Shown here: piece by piece, positions 45,167-54,649 of the stretch
How positions within the stretch are numbered: the first letter of the stretch is position 1
How the letters are laid out: each line of letters opens with the position of its first letter
Source of the DNA: CAVZYN01 sp963779515
GTDB taxonomy: Bacteria; Pseudomonadota; Alphaproteobacteria; Rhizobiales; Hyphomicrobiaceae
NCBI GenBank assembly: GCA_963779515.1
Contig: CAVZYN010000017.1
Location: forward strand, 434,001-498,000
Direction of reading: 5' to 3'
Length of the DNA: 64,000 nucleotides
Program-made: the position numbers and the translations under genes
Notes under the pieces: generated by a model
What the model was told of the DNA's origin: nothing
What the model saw: the letters and a program-made list of their open reading frames with translations, nothing else
The model's database searches: none

Positions 45167-46549
45167 ATGGCCGAGCCTGCTCAACCTGCGGACCTCACGA
45201 CGGCGACCACCGAACCGGTGATCCCGGACCGGGTGCAGCCTGTCTTGCAGGCGCTCGCGGCCGGTGACAGTGCGCGGGCACAGGTCCTCGTTGCGGATCT
45301 GATGGCGCCCGACCTTGCCGATCTGATCGAGTTGCTGCCGGCCGAACAGCGTGTCCCGCTGATCCAGGCGCTGGGCGCGAGCTTCGACTACGAAACGCTC
45401 TCGGAGCTCGATGAAACAGTTCGCGATCAGATCTCCGAGGCGCTGCCGAACGACATCCTTGCCAAGGCCATCACCGAACTCGAAACCGATGACGCGGCCT
45501 ATGTCATCGAGAGCCTCGAAGAGAGCGACAAGCAAGACGTTCTCTCGCAGATCTCATCGAGCGATCGGGTCGCGCTCGAACGCAATCTCGACTATCCGGA
45601 ACAGACCGCCGGCCGCTTGATGCAGGGGGACTTTGTCGCGGTGCCCCCATTCTGGACCGTCGGTCACGTCATCGATCACATGCGTGAAAGCACGGACCTG
45701 CCGGACAGTTTTTCCGATATTTTCGTGGTCGATCCGACCCACCGCGTGGTGGGAAGCATCGAGCTTTCGCGCCTGTTGCGCACCAAACGGCATGTCACCG
45801 TCGACACCCTCGTCGATACCGACCGGCATGTCGTGCTCGCGACCGAAGACCAGGAAGAGGTCGCTCGCCAATTCGAGCGCTACGACCTGCGCTCGGCGCC
45901 CGTCGTCGACGAGAACAAGCGCCTCGTCGGCGTCGTCACCGTCGACGATGTCGTCGAGGTGATTGAGCAGGAGGCGGATGAAGACATCAAGCGTCTCGCG
46001 GGGGTCGGCGACGAGCATTTGACGGACAGCGTCCGCCAGATCGCGCCGCCGCGCTTTGTCTGGCTGTTCGTCAATCTCTTGACAGCGATCCTCGCGTCCT
46101 CCGTCATCAAAGCATTCGATGCCACGATCGAGCAAATGGTGGCGCTTGCCGTGCTGATGCCGATCGTCGCGTCGATGGGCGGCAACGCCGGCACGCAAAC
46201 GATGACGGTCGCGGTGCGGGCGCTGGCGACGCGGGAACTCTCCACCGGCAACGTCACCCGCTTCGTTTTGCGCGAAACCGCGGTGGGGTTGATCAACGGT
46301 TTCATGTTCGCGGTCATCGTCGGCGCGATCACATTCTTCTGGTTCGGATCGGACCGGCTCGGATTCGTCATCGCGGCCGCGATGGTGATCAATCTGCTGG
46401 CGGCGGCGCTGGCCGGGATCTTCATTCCGCTGGTGCTCGAGCACTATGACTTCGATCCGGCGGTGTCATCGACCGTGTTCGTGACGACTGTCACGGATGT
46501 CGTCGGGTTCTTCGCGTTCCTCGGTCTCGCGTCGTGGTGGCTGATCTAA
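45167..46549 (+). CDS. mgtE: Magnesium transporter MgtE
   Basis: This 460-residue transporter has the full MgtE layout. An N-terminal helical domain (LADLIELLPAEQRVPLIQAL), two CBS domains (LPDSFSDIFVVDPTHRVVGSI and YDLRSAPVVDENKRLVGVVTVDDVV) and a five-helix membrane domain are present. The membrane domain includes PIVASMGGNAGTQTMTVAVRALA, which lines the pore. CBS and N domains sense cytosolic Mg2+ and close the channel. No Mg riboswitch was recognised in the 259-base upstream region. The gene converges on the AsmA-like gene. Confidence 0.93.
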   Translation: MAEPAQPADLTTATTEPVIPDRVQPVLQALAAGDSARAQVLVADLMAPDLADLIELLPAEQRVPLIQALGASFDYETLSELDETVRDQISEALPNDILAKAITELETDDAAYVIESLEESDKQDVLSQISSSDRVALERNLDYPEQTAGRLMQGDFVAVPPFWTVGHVIDHMRESTDLPDSFSDIFVVDPTHRVVGSIELSRLLRTKRHVTVDTLVDTDRHVVLATEDQEEVARQFERYDLRSAPVVDENKRLVGVVTVDDVVEVIEQEADEDIKRLAGVGDEHLTDSVRQIAPPRFVWLFVNLLTAILASSVIKAFDATIEQMVALAVLMPIVASMGGNAGTQTMTVAVRALATRELSTGNVTRFVLRETAVGLINGFMFAVIVGAITFFWFGSDRLGFVIAAAMVINLLAAALAGIFIPLVLEHYDFDPAVSSTVFVTTVTDVVGFFAFLGLASWWLI

Positions 46550-46553
46550 AGGA

Positions 46554-49500
46554 CTAATTTTTCTTCTTTGGCGGCGTGGGAGTCGATTCCGACGTCCAGC
46601 CGCCGATGACTTCCGGGTCGGCGGCTTTGCGCTGGGGCACGCGCGCGGGTTGCGTCTCGGGGGCCGGCGCGCTGGACGAGGCGCGTGTGGCGGGTGCCAC
46701 GGCCTTTTGTGCCGGTGCCGGCGGTTCGGCGCGCGGTTGCACGCGCGGATTGCTCGGCGTCATCTGGAACACCTCGCGGAAGATCCCGGGCGTGACCAGC
46801 GACAGCGGGTTGACGATGACCTGCGGATCCGCGATCGAGCCTTTCACGCCGTAGGTGACGCCGAAAACGCCTTCACCCTTGGGGCCCGCCAGCAGTTGGC
46901 CCAGCACCGGAATGGCCCCGACCGCGCTGTTGATGCCCGACAGCGGCACATAAGTGCCGCCGACGTCCAGCGTGCGGCTCTTGAAGTCGACCTTGCCTTG
47001 GATGGTGGCGCCGATCAGCGGGCCGCTGATGGCCGCATCGTTCATGACGAACTGACCGAAACCGATCGAAAAAGGGACGCGTAGCCGGTCGAACTCGATG
47101 CGCTCGCGCACGACGCGCTTCTGTCCGCGCTTTGAAATCGCCGGCTGGCCGCTGTCGCTGGACTGCAGCACTTCGCTGACGATCGGATCGCCGAGGACCG
47201 CAAATTGGTCGACCCGCAAGAGGCCGGTCTTGTCCGCCGCGCCCTTGGCATCGAGATTGGCTTCCAACTCGAGTTGGCCGCCGATGGCGTTGGGATAAAA
47301 GCCGACGATCCGCAACGTTTGTCCAGCGTCGGCGGAGCGCGCGAGCAAGCGCCGTCCGGCGCCTTCGGTTCGCAATTCGGCGGCAAATGGTTTGCCGCCG
47401 TCGTGCATTGCGCGGACGTCGAGCGCCGTCAGCTTGTCATTGCGGCGCGCCACCTTGGCGCGCACGCCGCGCAGGCTCGTTTCCGCGTATCCAATGACGT
47501 TGTCGATTTCGGCGACGAGTTCGAGGCCGGCTTTCTCCTTGCTGGGCGCGATGGGACGGTCGGTGAGCTGGCCGACGTTGAACAGCGACCGGAAAAGATC
47601 CTTGCCGTCGTAGGTCGGGCCCTTCGCCTTGATCTCCCAGACATTGTCGGGGCGGAGCTTGCCTTGCACCTCGAGCCGCGTCACCACGTTGACCGAGAAT
47701 TCCGGGAACATGAATTCCTTGAGTTTGTTGTCGGGGCCGAGCGCCATCCAGCCTTCGACGGCGACGTCGTCGCCGACGAGCTTGACGTTTTGCAGCTCGG
47801 TACGTCCCTGCGGTCCTTTGCCGACATCGAACTGAAAAACTGCGGCGCGGCCCGGCGGCTTGCGCCAGGCGACATTTTCGAGAACCAGGTCGGCCTTGGC
47901 GAGATCAGCGCGGACGCGCACTTGCGCCTCGCCACGGGTGTCGCGCGCGACGACGATTTCGACCGGAACCTCGCCTTGTACAATGTCGTTGACGTCGAGG
48001 CCCAATTGCGTGCGCTCGTTGGCATCGAGTGTGGCAACGACGCGTAGCGGCGGTTGTTTGTCGGCGGGGGTTTGAAACACATACTGCCACGTGGCTTTGG
48101 CGCTGACGCCCTTGATCAGCAGGTCGCCGCGGGCGTCGATCGCCTTGTCGGTGATATCGAACGCCAAGCTCGCGCCGGATACGTCATAGGGCCCGATCAG
48201 TTGCCGGGCGCGGCCGTCGCTGAGCTTCAATTTTCCATCGATCTTGAGTTCGGACGCCGATACATTGGCGTGCAACGGCACCACGACCTTGAGCGGGCCT
48301 TCGACCTTGCCTTCGACAGCGAGCGGATTGACCCCGAAGGACCTGAGGGACTGACCACTCAATCGCTCGACGAGTTCGAGGCCCGCGCCGAGCGGCCCCG
48401 TCAGGCGTGCGGCGATCTCGGCGGTCGGTTGATCGCCGGTCAGATCGACGGCCGTCAGACGTACCGTTTTGAGCGGGAAACGCCGGCCTTCTCCAACGAC
48501 GAACGCGGCATCGGGGGCGTTGATTTCGAGCGATGTCCCTTCGAGCCGCACGAGCATGCGCGGCACATCCAGGGGTGGAAGACCCTCCATCGCCTGGATG
48601 TCGACGCCGGTCCCTTCCATGGCGAGCGAGGCGCGCGATGTTTGTCCGGCACCGCCGGTTTGGCTGTCGCCGACCGCAAGCTTGAAGGTTCCGCCTTGCA
48701 ACTGGCCGCGTGTGATGCGCCGGGTGACCCAGGTTCGCGCGGCGGGCGCCAAGGCACGCGGCCAAAGTCCCTTTAGCAACGCGACTGGCATCGTGCCGAT
48801 GCGACCGTCGAGCCGGCCTTGAATCGCGCCCGTCACGTCGGTGGCGAAGCCATCGGCGCGAAGTTCGGTGTCGGCGATCTTGGCCTGGAACTGCGACAGG
48901 ATCACGCGACCGAGATCGGGAACCACGAAGCCGCTGAGCGTGCCGTTGGTCACGGGTGCGATGACTTGGCCGCGATCGTCCGCAACATTCGAGCCGGGCA
49001 GCGCCGCGAGATTGAGCGACCATCCGGGGCCTTCGGTTGGATGCTGGCCTTTGGCGAAGGTGCCGCCGAATTTTATGACGCTGGTGCCAAACAACAAGCT
49101 CGACGGCGCGATCTCGAACAGTTGACGGGCGTTGTCGTAGGTCAGATCGAGTTGGCCGCCGTCGACCGTCAGCGGTGTTCCGAGCAACCAGGGCAAGTCC
49201 AGTTTGCCGACGCCGACGCCAAGCGCCATTTTTCCCGCCAGTACCTCGCCGGTCTTGGCGAGGGTCAGGCGAATGTCGCCGGCCAGCGGCAAGGCGATGC
49301 TTTCGAGCAGGGCCAATTGCGGCAGCGTGCGCGCGAACCCGCGCGGCACGAGACGCTGCACGCCAAGCGTCAGTTCAACGGTGTTCGCCGCATCGAGCTC
49401 GAAGACCGAAAACGTGATGTCGGCATCGCCAGCGAGCGAACCGATGGTCGCGCGGCCGTCGATCAGACTGCGCGACCGGCGATGATCGATGTCGACCTGG

Positions 49501-50255
49501 ATGAGCGGCGCGCGCCAGATCGACTTGCGCGCCGCCACTTCGACGACGATCGTCGCCTCGCTGAGCGTGATTTCCTTCAAAAACGCGCTCGCCGCTTCCC
49601 GGCGCCGTGCGCGCGATGTGGCCTCGACTAGCATTTTGATGAGCTCGGCGCGTCCGAGGGGCGCCTCTGCATCGGCTGCCGCGGGATCAGCGTTGACGGC
49701 GGTTTGGACCGGCGCTGCAACCGCCGGGGAAGCCGCATGCGAAGCACCAGCGCTCATGTGATCGCCCAAGGCGATATTCAGTCGCGGCGAAATGAGCTGA
49801 ATGCGTTCCGGCGCGATCTGCCCATAGCGCAGCGCCCTGCTACTGACCTCGATCGTCGCCGTCGGCGCTTGGCCAATTTGCAGACCGTTGCTGTCCAACA
49901 GCCGCACATTGCGCAGGCCGAATTCGACGCGACCGCCTTGCGCCAGGCGCAGCTCGGCATCGTCGATCTTGAGCGACATGCCGGCGAGGTCCGCCGCGAT
50001 ACTTGATTCGATCGATTCCGCGAGCATCTTCAGCGAAATCGGACTGTGCAGCAGTTTGACGTAGAGGAGGGCCGCGACCACCGCCGTGGACCCGGCCAAG
50101 AGGCCGAGGCCCTTCGCCAGGAGCCTGGTCCACGGTCCAGCACGGAAGCGCACGCGTCGCGCGGTGCGGCGTGAGGTAGCCGTACCGGCGCCGGAACCTG
50201 CACCGGAACCTGCACCGGCCTGGCGCTGAACATTGGGGCGGCCCGTCGTCGTCAC
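46554..50255 (-). CDS. Giant AsmA-like/DUF3971 envelope protein
   Basis: This is a 1233-residue protein. A basic, Gly/Ala-rich cytoplasmic start is followed by one transmembrane helix (LLAGSTAVVAALLYVKLL, residues about 52-70). A very long periplasmic part of repeated beta-strand units follows, for example LKIDDAELRLAQGGRVEFGLRNVRLLDS near the front and SFGVGQ-like AsmA repeats near the end. The C-terminus has the Pro/Ala-rich tail seen in many alphaproteobacterial members. AsmA/YhdP/TamB proteins form grooved bridges that move phospholipid toward the outer membrane. GTG 50255 is chosen because AGGA lies seven bases upstream. It is divergent from bcp by about 209 bases. Confidence 0.85.
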   Translation of the reverse strand: MTTTGRPNVQRQAGAGSGAGSGAGTATSRRTARRVRFRAGPWTRLLAKGLGLLAGSTAVVAALLYVKLLHSPISLKMLAESIESSIAADLAGMSLKIDDAELRLAQGGRVEFGLRNVRLLDSNGLQIGQAPTATIEVSSRALRYGQIAPERIQLISPRLNIALGDHMSAGASHAASPAVAAPVQTAVNADPAAADAEAPLGRAELIKMLVEATSRARRREAASAFLKEITLSEATIVVEVAARKSIWRAPLIQVDIDHRRSRSLIDGRATIGSLAGDADITFSVFELDAANTVELTLGVQRLVPRGFARTLPQLALLESIALPLAGDIRLTLAKTGEVLAGKMALGVGVGKLDLPWLLGTPLTVDGGQLDLTYDNARQLFEIAPSSLLFGTSVIKFGGTFAKGQHPTEGPGWSLNLAALPGSNVADDRGQVIAPVTNGTLSGFVVPDLGRVILSQFQAKIADTELRADGFATDVTGAIQGRLDGRIGTMPVALLKGLWPRALAPAARTWVTRRITRGQLQGGTFKLAVGDSQTGGAGQTSRASLAMEGTGVDIQAMEGLPPLDVPRMLVRLEGTSLEINAPDAAFVVGEGRRFPLKTVRLTAVDLTGDQPTAEIAARLTGPLGAGLELVERLSGQSLRSFGVNPLAVEGKVEGPLKVVVPLHANVSASELKIDGKLKLSDGRARQLIGPYDVSGASLAFDITDKAIDARGDLLIKGVSAKATWQYVFQTPADKQPPLRVVATLDANERTQLGLDVNDIVQGEVPVEIVVARDTRGEAQVRVRADLAKADLVLENVAWRKPPGRAAVFQFDVGKGPQGRTELQNVKLVGDDVAVEGWMALGPDNKLKEFMFPEFSVNVVTRLEVQGKLRPDNVWEIKAKGPTYDGKDLFRSLFNVGQLTDRPIAPSKEKAGLELVAEIDNVIGYAETSLRGVRAKVARRNDKLTALDVRAMHDGGKPFAAELRTEGAGRRLLARSADAGQTLRIVGFYPNAIGGQLELEANLDAKGAADKTGLLRVDQFAVLGDPIVSEVLQSSDSGQPAISKRGQKRVVRERIEFDRLRVPFSIGFGQFVMNDAAISGPLIGATIQGKVDFKSRTLDVGGTYVPLSGINSAVGAIPVLGQLLAGPKGEGVFGVTYGVKGSIADPQVIVNPLSLVTPGIFREVFQMTPSNPRVQPRAEPPAPAQKAVAPATRASSSAPAPETQPARVPQRKAADPEVIGGWTSESTPTPPKKKN

Positions 50256-50464
50256 TCAGCATTCCTATATCGGCGCCCGCACAGGCGGACAGCCCAAGTT
50301 CCCAAACGCGCACTCACCCGTTCGACTGGGGCGATTGGCTGCCCCACGCAAAATCTCCACGCAGATACGGGCCCGAATCGAAGCGCTCGACCGAACCATC
50401 TTGAGTCTGCATGCGTAATGGGGGCATTGATAAGGCAAAAGCGGCTCAAGAAAGGCGAAACAGC

Positions 50465-50932
50465 ATGGTCGATGAAGGCAAGAAGGCTCCCGACTTCACG
50501 CTCCCGAGCGACGCGGGGGATTCGGTTAAGCTCTCGAAACTAAAAGGGAAATCAGTGGTGGTCTACTTCTACCCCAAGGACGACACCTCGGGTTGCACGG
50601 CGCAGGCCAAGGATTTCAGCTGCTTGATCGCCGATTTCAAGAAAGCCGGCGCCGAAGTCATCGGCATTTCGCCCGATGGCGTCGCCAGCAAGAAGAAGTT
50701 CCGCGCCAAGTACGATCTGACGGTGCATCTGGCGGCGGACGAAGATAAGGCTGCGGCTGAAGCCTATGGCGTCTGGGTCGAGAAGTCGATGTACGGTAAG
50801 AAATACATGGGCGTGGAGCGGTCGACATTCCTGATCGACAAGGCGGGCAAGGTTGCCAAGGCTTGGCGGAAGGTCAAAGTTCCGGGCCACGCTGAAGAGG
50901 TTCTGTCAGCTGTCAAAGCCCTGACATCGTGA
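50465..50932 (+). CDS. bcp: Thioredoxin-dependent thiol peroxidase (Bcp-type peroxiredoxin)
   Basis: This is a 155-residue peroxiredoxin. DFTLPSDAGDSVKLSKLKGK leads to VVYFYPKDDTSGCTAQAKDFS, where the cysteine in SGCT is the peroxidatic residue. The usual C-x4-C resolving cysteine of Bcp is not seen at that spacing, but another cysteine is close by in DFSCLI. GVERSTFLIDKAGKV is the typical C-terminal strand. It reduces hydroperoxides with thioredoxin. Its stop overlaps the DUF455 start (GTGA), so they are co-translated. Confidence 0.9.
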   Translation: MVDEGKKAPDFTLPSDAGDSVKLSKLKGKSVVVYFYPKDDTSGCTAQAKDFSCLIADFKKAGAEVIGISPDGVASKKKFRAKYDLTVHLAADEDKAAAEAYGVWVEKSMYGKKYMGVERSTFLIDKAGKVAKAWRKVKVPGHAEEVLSAVKALTS

Positions 50933-51786
50933 GTGAAAGCGGCGACATCCGTGACGGTGTGGCGTTGGTGCATACCGATCTCGTTGGCGCCGCGCGGGCG
51001 ATCGTCGCGACGCCGGATCTCGCCGAAAAAGTCCGGCTGGCTATGGCGACCGCCAAGGCCTGGTACGGCGGCCGGCTGTCGCTCGGCAAGCTCTCGACCG
51101 ATGCGCCGATGCCGGACCGGCCGGGGCGGCCCGATAGGCCGCTGCTGCTGGCGCCGCGCGAGATGCCGCGACGCTCGGCGGGCGGCATCAAGGGCCGCGT
51201 CGCGCTGCTGCACGCTTTGGCCCACATCGAGCTCAGCGCCGTCGATATGACGTGGGATCTGATCGGCCGATTTGCGCATGAGCCCGTGCCGCGGCCGTTT
51301 TTCGACAACTGGGTTCAGGTTGGGCTCGAGGAAGCCAAGCATTTCGATTTGTTGTGCCGGCGCTTGGCGGCGCTCGGCGCATCGTATGGCGATCTGCCGG
51401 CCCATGACGGTCTGTGGCAAGCGGCGCAGGCGACCGGCGATGATTTGCTGGCGCGCATGGCGATCGTGCCGCTGGTGCTGGAGGCGCGCGGTCTCGATGT
51501 CGGACCCGCCACCATCGACAGCCTGGTGCGTGCCGGCGACGAAGAGTCGGCGGACGTCCTGCGCATCATATACCGCGACGAGAAACGCCACGTGGCGTTC
51601 GGTGCCAAATGGTTTCGCTATCTGTGCGAGCAGCGACGCGTGCAGCCGGAGCCGACCTTTCATGCGCTGGTGCGCAAGAACTTTCGCGGCCCGATCAAGC
51701 CGCCGTTCAACGAGGCGGCGCGGACGGAAGCTGGGTTGACGCCTGGGTTTTACAAACCACTATCGGCGCTTGGCGCGCCGCGCTGA
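50929..51786 (+). CDS. DUF455 ferritin-like protein
   Basis: This is a 285-residue protein of the DUF455 family, which adopts a ferritin-like four-helix bundle. LLHALAHIELSAVDMTWDL and VQVGLEEAKHFDLLCRRL each give an EXXH-type ligand pair, and DEKRHVAFGAKWF gives another. These are candidate di-iron ligands. Function is unknown; an oxidative-stress role is suggested only by coupling to bcp. The GTG start overlaps the bcp stop. Confidence 0.85.
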   Translation: MSESGDIRDGVALVHTDLVGAARAIVATPDLAEKVRLAMATAKAWYGGRLSLGKLSTDAPMPDRPGRPDRPLLLAPREMPRRSAGGIKGRVALLHALAHIELSAVDMTWDLIGRFAHEPVPRPFFDNWVQVGLEEAKHFDLLCRRLAALGASYGDLPAHDGLWQAAQATGDDLLARMAIVPLVLEARGLDVGPATIDSLVRAGDEESADVLRIIYRDEKRHVAFGAKWFRYLCEQRRVQPEPTFHALVRKNFRGPIKPPFNEAARTEAGLTPGFYKPLSALGAPR

Positions 51787-52006
51787 GATTGCGTCAAAAC
51801 CTTGGCGAGTTTCGTTCCGGTGGCCGGACGCGCGGTGTCATGAACCATGAGGTCATGCAAAAGATCCGTCTCAATCATCGGCGATGACCAGCGCAACGGA
51901 CCGTGATATGCCGTTCCGGTGGTGCAGCTTGGACGGAAGACACATTGCTGCCAGGGGGACGAGCGCACCCGGGGGAGAGCGCTCATGTGGTGTGGAGTAC
52001 GCGTAG

Positions 52007-52528
52007 ATGTTTACGAAGAAACCTGATCCGGCGCCGATCAATGATGCGGCACGGATGGCCAGTCTCAATGCAATGCGCGCGCAACCGGCGCAGCAACCGG
52101 TGACGCATTTCACGACACCGCCAAATGGCGCCGCGCCGGTATCGGGTCGCGCGGCATCCGGCACACCGTCTGTCATCGGACCTGACCTGCTGATCACCGG
52201 AAATCTGCATTCGAAGGGCGAGATCCAGATCGAAGGTGAAGTGCAGGGCGACGTCGACGCGGCGCATATCGTCATCGGTGAGCGCGCGAAGATTACGGGC
52301 GGTCTGCTTGCGGAAGACGTGGTCGTGCGCGGTCATGTGATGGGATCAGTGCGCGGCACGCGCGTGTCGCTGCAGGCCTCGAGCCGGGTCGAAGGCGACA
52401 TCTTCCATAAGTCGCTGGCGATCGAGCAGGGCGCTTATTTCGAAGGCAAGTCGCGCCGCTCGGAAGATCCGTTGGCCCAACCGAAAGCCGCGAGCGGGCC
52501 GATGCCGTTGCCAGGGGCTGCAAACTGA
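52007..52528 (+). CDS. Bactofilin family cytoskeletal protein
   Basis: This 173-residue protein has a disordered Pro/Ala-rich start, then a central bactofilin beta-helix: SVIGPDLLITGNLHSKGEIQIEGEVQGDV, HIVIGERAKITGGLLAEDVVVRGHVMGSV and SRVEGDIFHKSLAIEQGAYFEGKSRR. Bactofilins polymerise without nucleotide and organise cell-wall synthesis. An M23 peptidase gene often lies alongside, but here none is visible. A strong terminator follows at 52552-52584. Confidence 0.9.
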   Translation: MFTKKPDPAPINDAARMASLNAMRAQPAQQPVTHFTTPPNGAAPVSGRAASGTPSVIGPDLLITGNLHSKGEIQIEGEVQGDVDAAHIVIGERAKITGGLLAEDVVVRGHVMGSVRGTRVSLQASSRVEGDIFHKSLAIEQGAYFEGKSRRSEDPLAQPKAASGPMPLPGAAN

Positions 52529-52551
52529 GCCGTCAAAGCTCACTCGAATTC

Positions 52552-52584
52552 AAACGGGATCGCGCCAGCGCGGTCCCGTTTTTT
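52552..52584 (+). terminator. Rho-independent terminator after bactofilin
   Basis: The stem AACGGGATCGCGC / GCGCGGTCCCGTT with a short CA-containing loop is followed by TTTTTT. It sits between the bactofilin gene and the convergent methyltransferase stop at 52587. Confidence 0.85.
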
Positions 52585-52586
52585 GT

Positions 52587-53537
52587 TTACGGCAAGAATC
52601 CTTTGGTCAGGTCGAGGGTCTGCTTGATCCGCGGGGCGCCGGATGCGGGGCCCGCCTCGAACGTCCAGGCGACATCGGTTCCCGTGTCATACGAGGACGT
52701 GGATTTGACGCGGATGCTCAGCGTTTCGCCAGCTCTCACGTCGATCGGTTCTAGAACGGGCAGATAGAGTTGCTCCCAGTGCGTCGGCGCAGCGTCAGGG
52801 GCTGTCGACAGTGAAACGCCATCGGTCAGCTCGGCAGTCCACCACAGAGCAGCGCCCGTGATCGTCACGCTTTTCTTTATCGCCCATTGCGCGCGCCCGG
52901 ATCGCGCCGGCTTATTGGGTTTCATGAAATCGACGCGGTCCCATTGCGCCGCGCTTGCGCCATGCTCAAAGAGATCCGCGGGGTTGAGGCGCCGCACGTA
53001 GATGTTGTTGCGGCTCATCGTCCGCGCGGGCGCCATGTCGAGTTCGATTCCGAGATTTGCGCCGACTTGGCGCCAGGCGTCGAGTTCGTCACTCATGTGC
53101 CGCGACACCACCGGTGCCATGAACTGGTCGACGCTGCCGGGGATGATGACGCCGCCGGGCTTGAGGAATCGGCGTCGCGCGTCCTCGAGTGTCTGGATCA
53201 TGTTCTCTTCGAACGCATAGTTGCCGAGGGTCTCGGAGACGATGATGTCGGCCTGCTCGGGTTTGGCGACCGCGGTCGAATGCATCGGCACGAAATGGAT
53301 GTTGCGCAGCTTGTTCGCGCGCGCGATCTCGCGAGCGACCTGGATCACTGCTTCGCTCTCATAGAGATATACGGCCTTCGCGCCGAGCCGCGCCGCCATG
53401 AAGCCGATGAGGCCGGTGCCCGCGCCGATGTCGGCGACGACGGATTGGCCGGGGACGATCACGCGTTTGAGCGCGGCCATGAGCGCTGCGTTGCGTCCGG
53501 TGTCGGCGATCAACGTGCGGTGATAGTCGATGCGCAT
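52587..53537 (-). CDS. PRMT-like class I methyltransferase
   Basis: This is a 316-residue SAM methyltransferase. VVADIGAGTGLIGFMAARLGAKAVYLYE is motif I to post-I, and VSETLGNYAFEENMIQ is the double-glutamate loop (SE-x2-G-x5-E) found in protein arginine methyltransferases. VIIPGSVDQFMAPV and a C-terminal beta-barrel half follow (residues about 170-316). Bacterial members modify proteins or make small molecules; the target is not known. It is flanked upstream by a long REP-type inverted repeat. Confidence 0.8.
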   Translation of the reverse strand: MRIDYHRTLIADTGRNAALMAALKRVIVPGQSVVADIGAGTGLIGFMAARLGAKAVYLYESEAVIQVAREIARANKLRNIHFVPMHSTAVAKPEQADIIVSETLGNYAFEENMIQTLEDARRRFLKPGGVIIPGSVDQFMAPVVSRHMSDELDAWRQVGANLGIELDMAPARTMSRNNIYVRRLNPADLFEHGASAAQWDRVDFMKPNKPARSGRAQWAIKKSVTITGAALWWTAELTDGVSLSTAPDAAPTHWEQLYLPVLEPIDVRAGETLSIRVKSTSSYDTGTDVAWTFEAGPASGAPRIKQTLDLTKGFLP

Positions 53538-53605
53538 GGTTCAGCTGCCGATCAAGGGACACACAGCTGTCGCTGACAGTGGCAGGATGTACGGAATGAG
53601 CGCGT

Positions 53606-53779
53606 GTGAAGGCCCCCTCATCCGGCCTTCGGCCAACTTCTCCCCAAGGGGAGAAGGCCAACGAACGCATCTTTGCCGCTTGCCGCGACAGATCGATGTG
53701 GGGTCCTCTCTCCTTGGGGAGATGATGCCCGCCCTGCGCGAAGCGCAAAAAGGATGGGGGCAGGTGAGGGGGCCTTCAC
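53606..53779. repeat. REP-like inverted repeat
   Basis: The outer arms GTGAAGGCCCCCTCA and TGAGGGGGCCTTCAC are perfect complements. An inner hairpin CTTCTCCCCAAGGGGAGAAG lies within. The element fills most of the gap between the PRMT-like and RNA methyltransferase genes and is of the same general type as the repeat at 21620. Confidence 0.75.
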
Positions 53780-53791
53780 AGACGAAAGGCG

Positions 53792-54649
53792 TCATGCCGG
53801 CGATCCCGTTTTCGATAGCACCAATTGCGGACCGCGGATCTGGTAGAGCGCCAGGGCCGTTGCGATCGCGAGGTTGAGGCTGTCGAGGTTGCCGGCCATC
53901 GGGATCTTCACGAGCTTGGTGCACGTATCCGCGATGACGCGCGATAATCCTGGGCCTTCGCCCCCCATGACCAGAAGCGTTGGTGCGCGGTAGGCGGCGT
54001 GGCGGAAGTCTTCTTTGCCGGAAAGATGCGTTCCGACAACGTCGCCCGGCCAGGATTTCATCAGGTCCAGAAACGCCGCCTGATCCAGCTTCACCAGCGG
54101 TACCGAGAAGATCGAGCCCATGGTCGCGCGGACGCACTCGCGCGAAAACGGATCGCAGCAGGTGCCGACGAGAATGACGCCGCTCGCGCCGACGGCATGG
54201 GCGGTGCGCATGATGGTGCCGAGGTTGCCGGGGTCGCGCACGTCTTCCAGCGCAATCCAGGTCTCGGTCGCGGCCTTGCTCGTGATCTGTGGCGGCGGGC
54301 TCCAGACCTGCGGGAACACGCCGAGCATCGTCTGCGGATTGTCCTTGGCCGCGAGTTTCCCCAGTACGGCTTCGGAAACTTCGAGCACCTCCGATTTTTC
54401 GCGGAGCGCCCAGGACACGAGCTGGCGGGCGACGCCGTCGCTGGCGGTGCCGGCCTGATAGGCCAGCATGCGCGGCGCGCGCTTGGCATCGCGGGCCGAA
54501 ACCAGAATGGAGGCGCCCTCGGCGACGAACAGCCCGGTCTCGCGGCGTGTCTTGCGCATTTCCAGCGCGCGAATGAATTTCACGCGCTCGTTCTGCAGCG
54601 ACGTGATGATCGCCGGTGCCGGGATGTCTTGACGGCCTCCCTCACGCAT
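53792..54649 (-). CDS. TrmH/SpoU-family RNA methyltransferase
   Basis: This 285-residue SPOUT enzyme begins MREGGRQDIPAPAIITSLQNERVKFI. RRETGLFVAEGASILVSA is the substrate-binding RNA domain. The knotted catalytic domain shows motif 1 DPGNLGTIMRTAHAVGASGVIL, motif 2 LVMGGEGPGLS and motif 3 IPMAGNLDSLNLAIATALALYQ. It probably 2'-O-methylates rRNA or tRNA; the RlmB and TrmH types cannot be separated here. ATG 54649 overlaps the preceding methyltransferase gene by eight bases. Confidence 0.88.
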   Translation of the reverse strand: MREGGRQDIPAPAIITSLQNERVKFIRALEMRKTRRETGLFVAEGASILVSARDAKRAPRMLAYQAGTASDGVARQLVSWALREKSEVLEVSEAVLGKLAAKDNPQTMLGVFPQVWSPPPQITSKAATETWIALEDVRDPGNLGTIMRTAHAVGASGVILVGTCCDPFSRECVRATMGSIFSVPLVKLDQAAFLDLMKSWPGDVVGTHLSGKEDFRHAAYRAPTLLVMGGEGPGLSRVIADTCTKLVKIPMAGNLDSLNLAIATALALYQIRGPQLVLSKTGSPA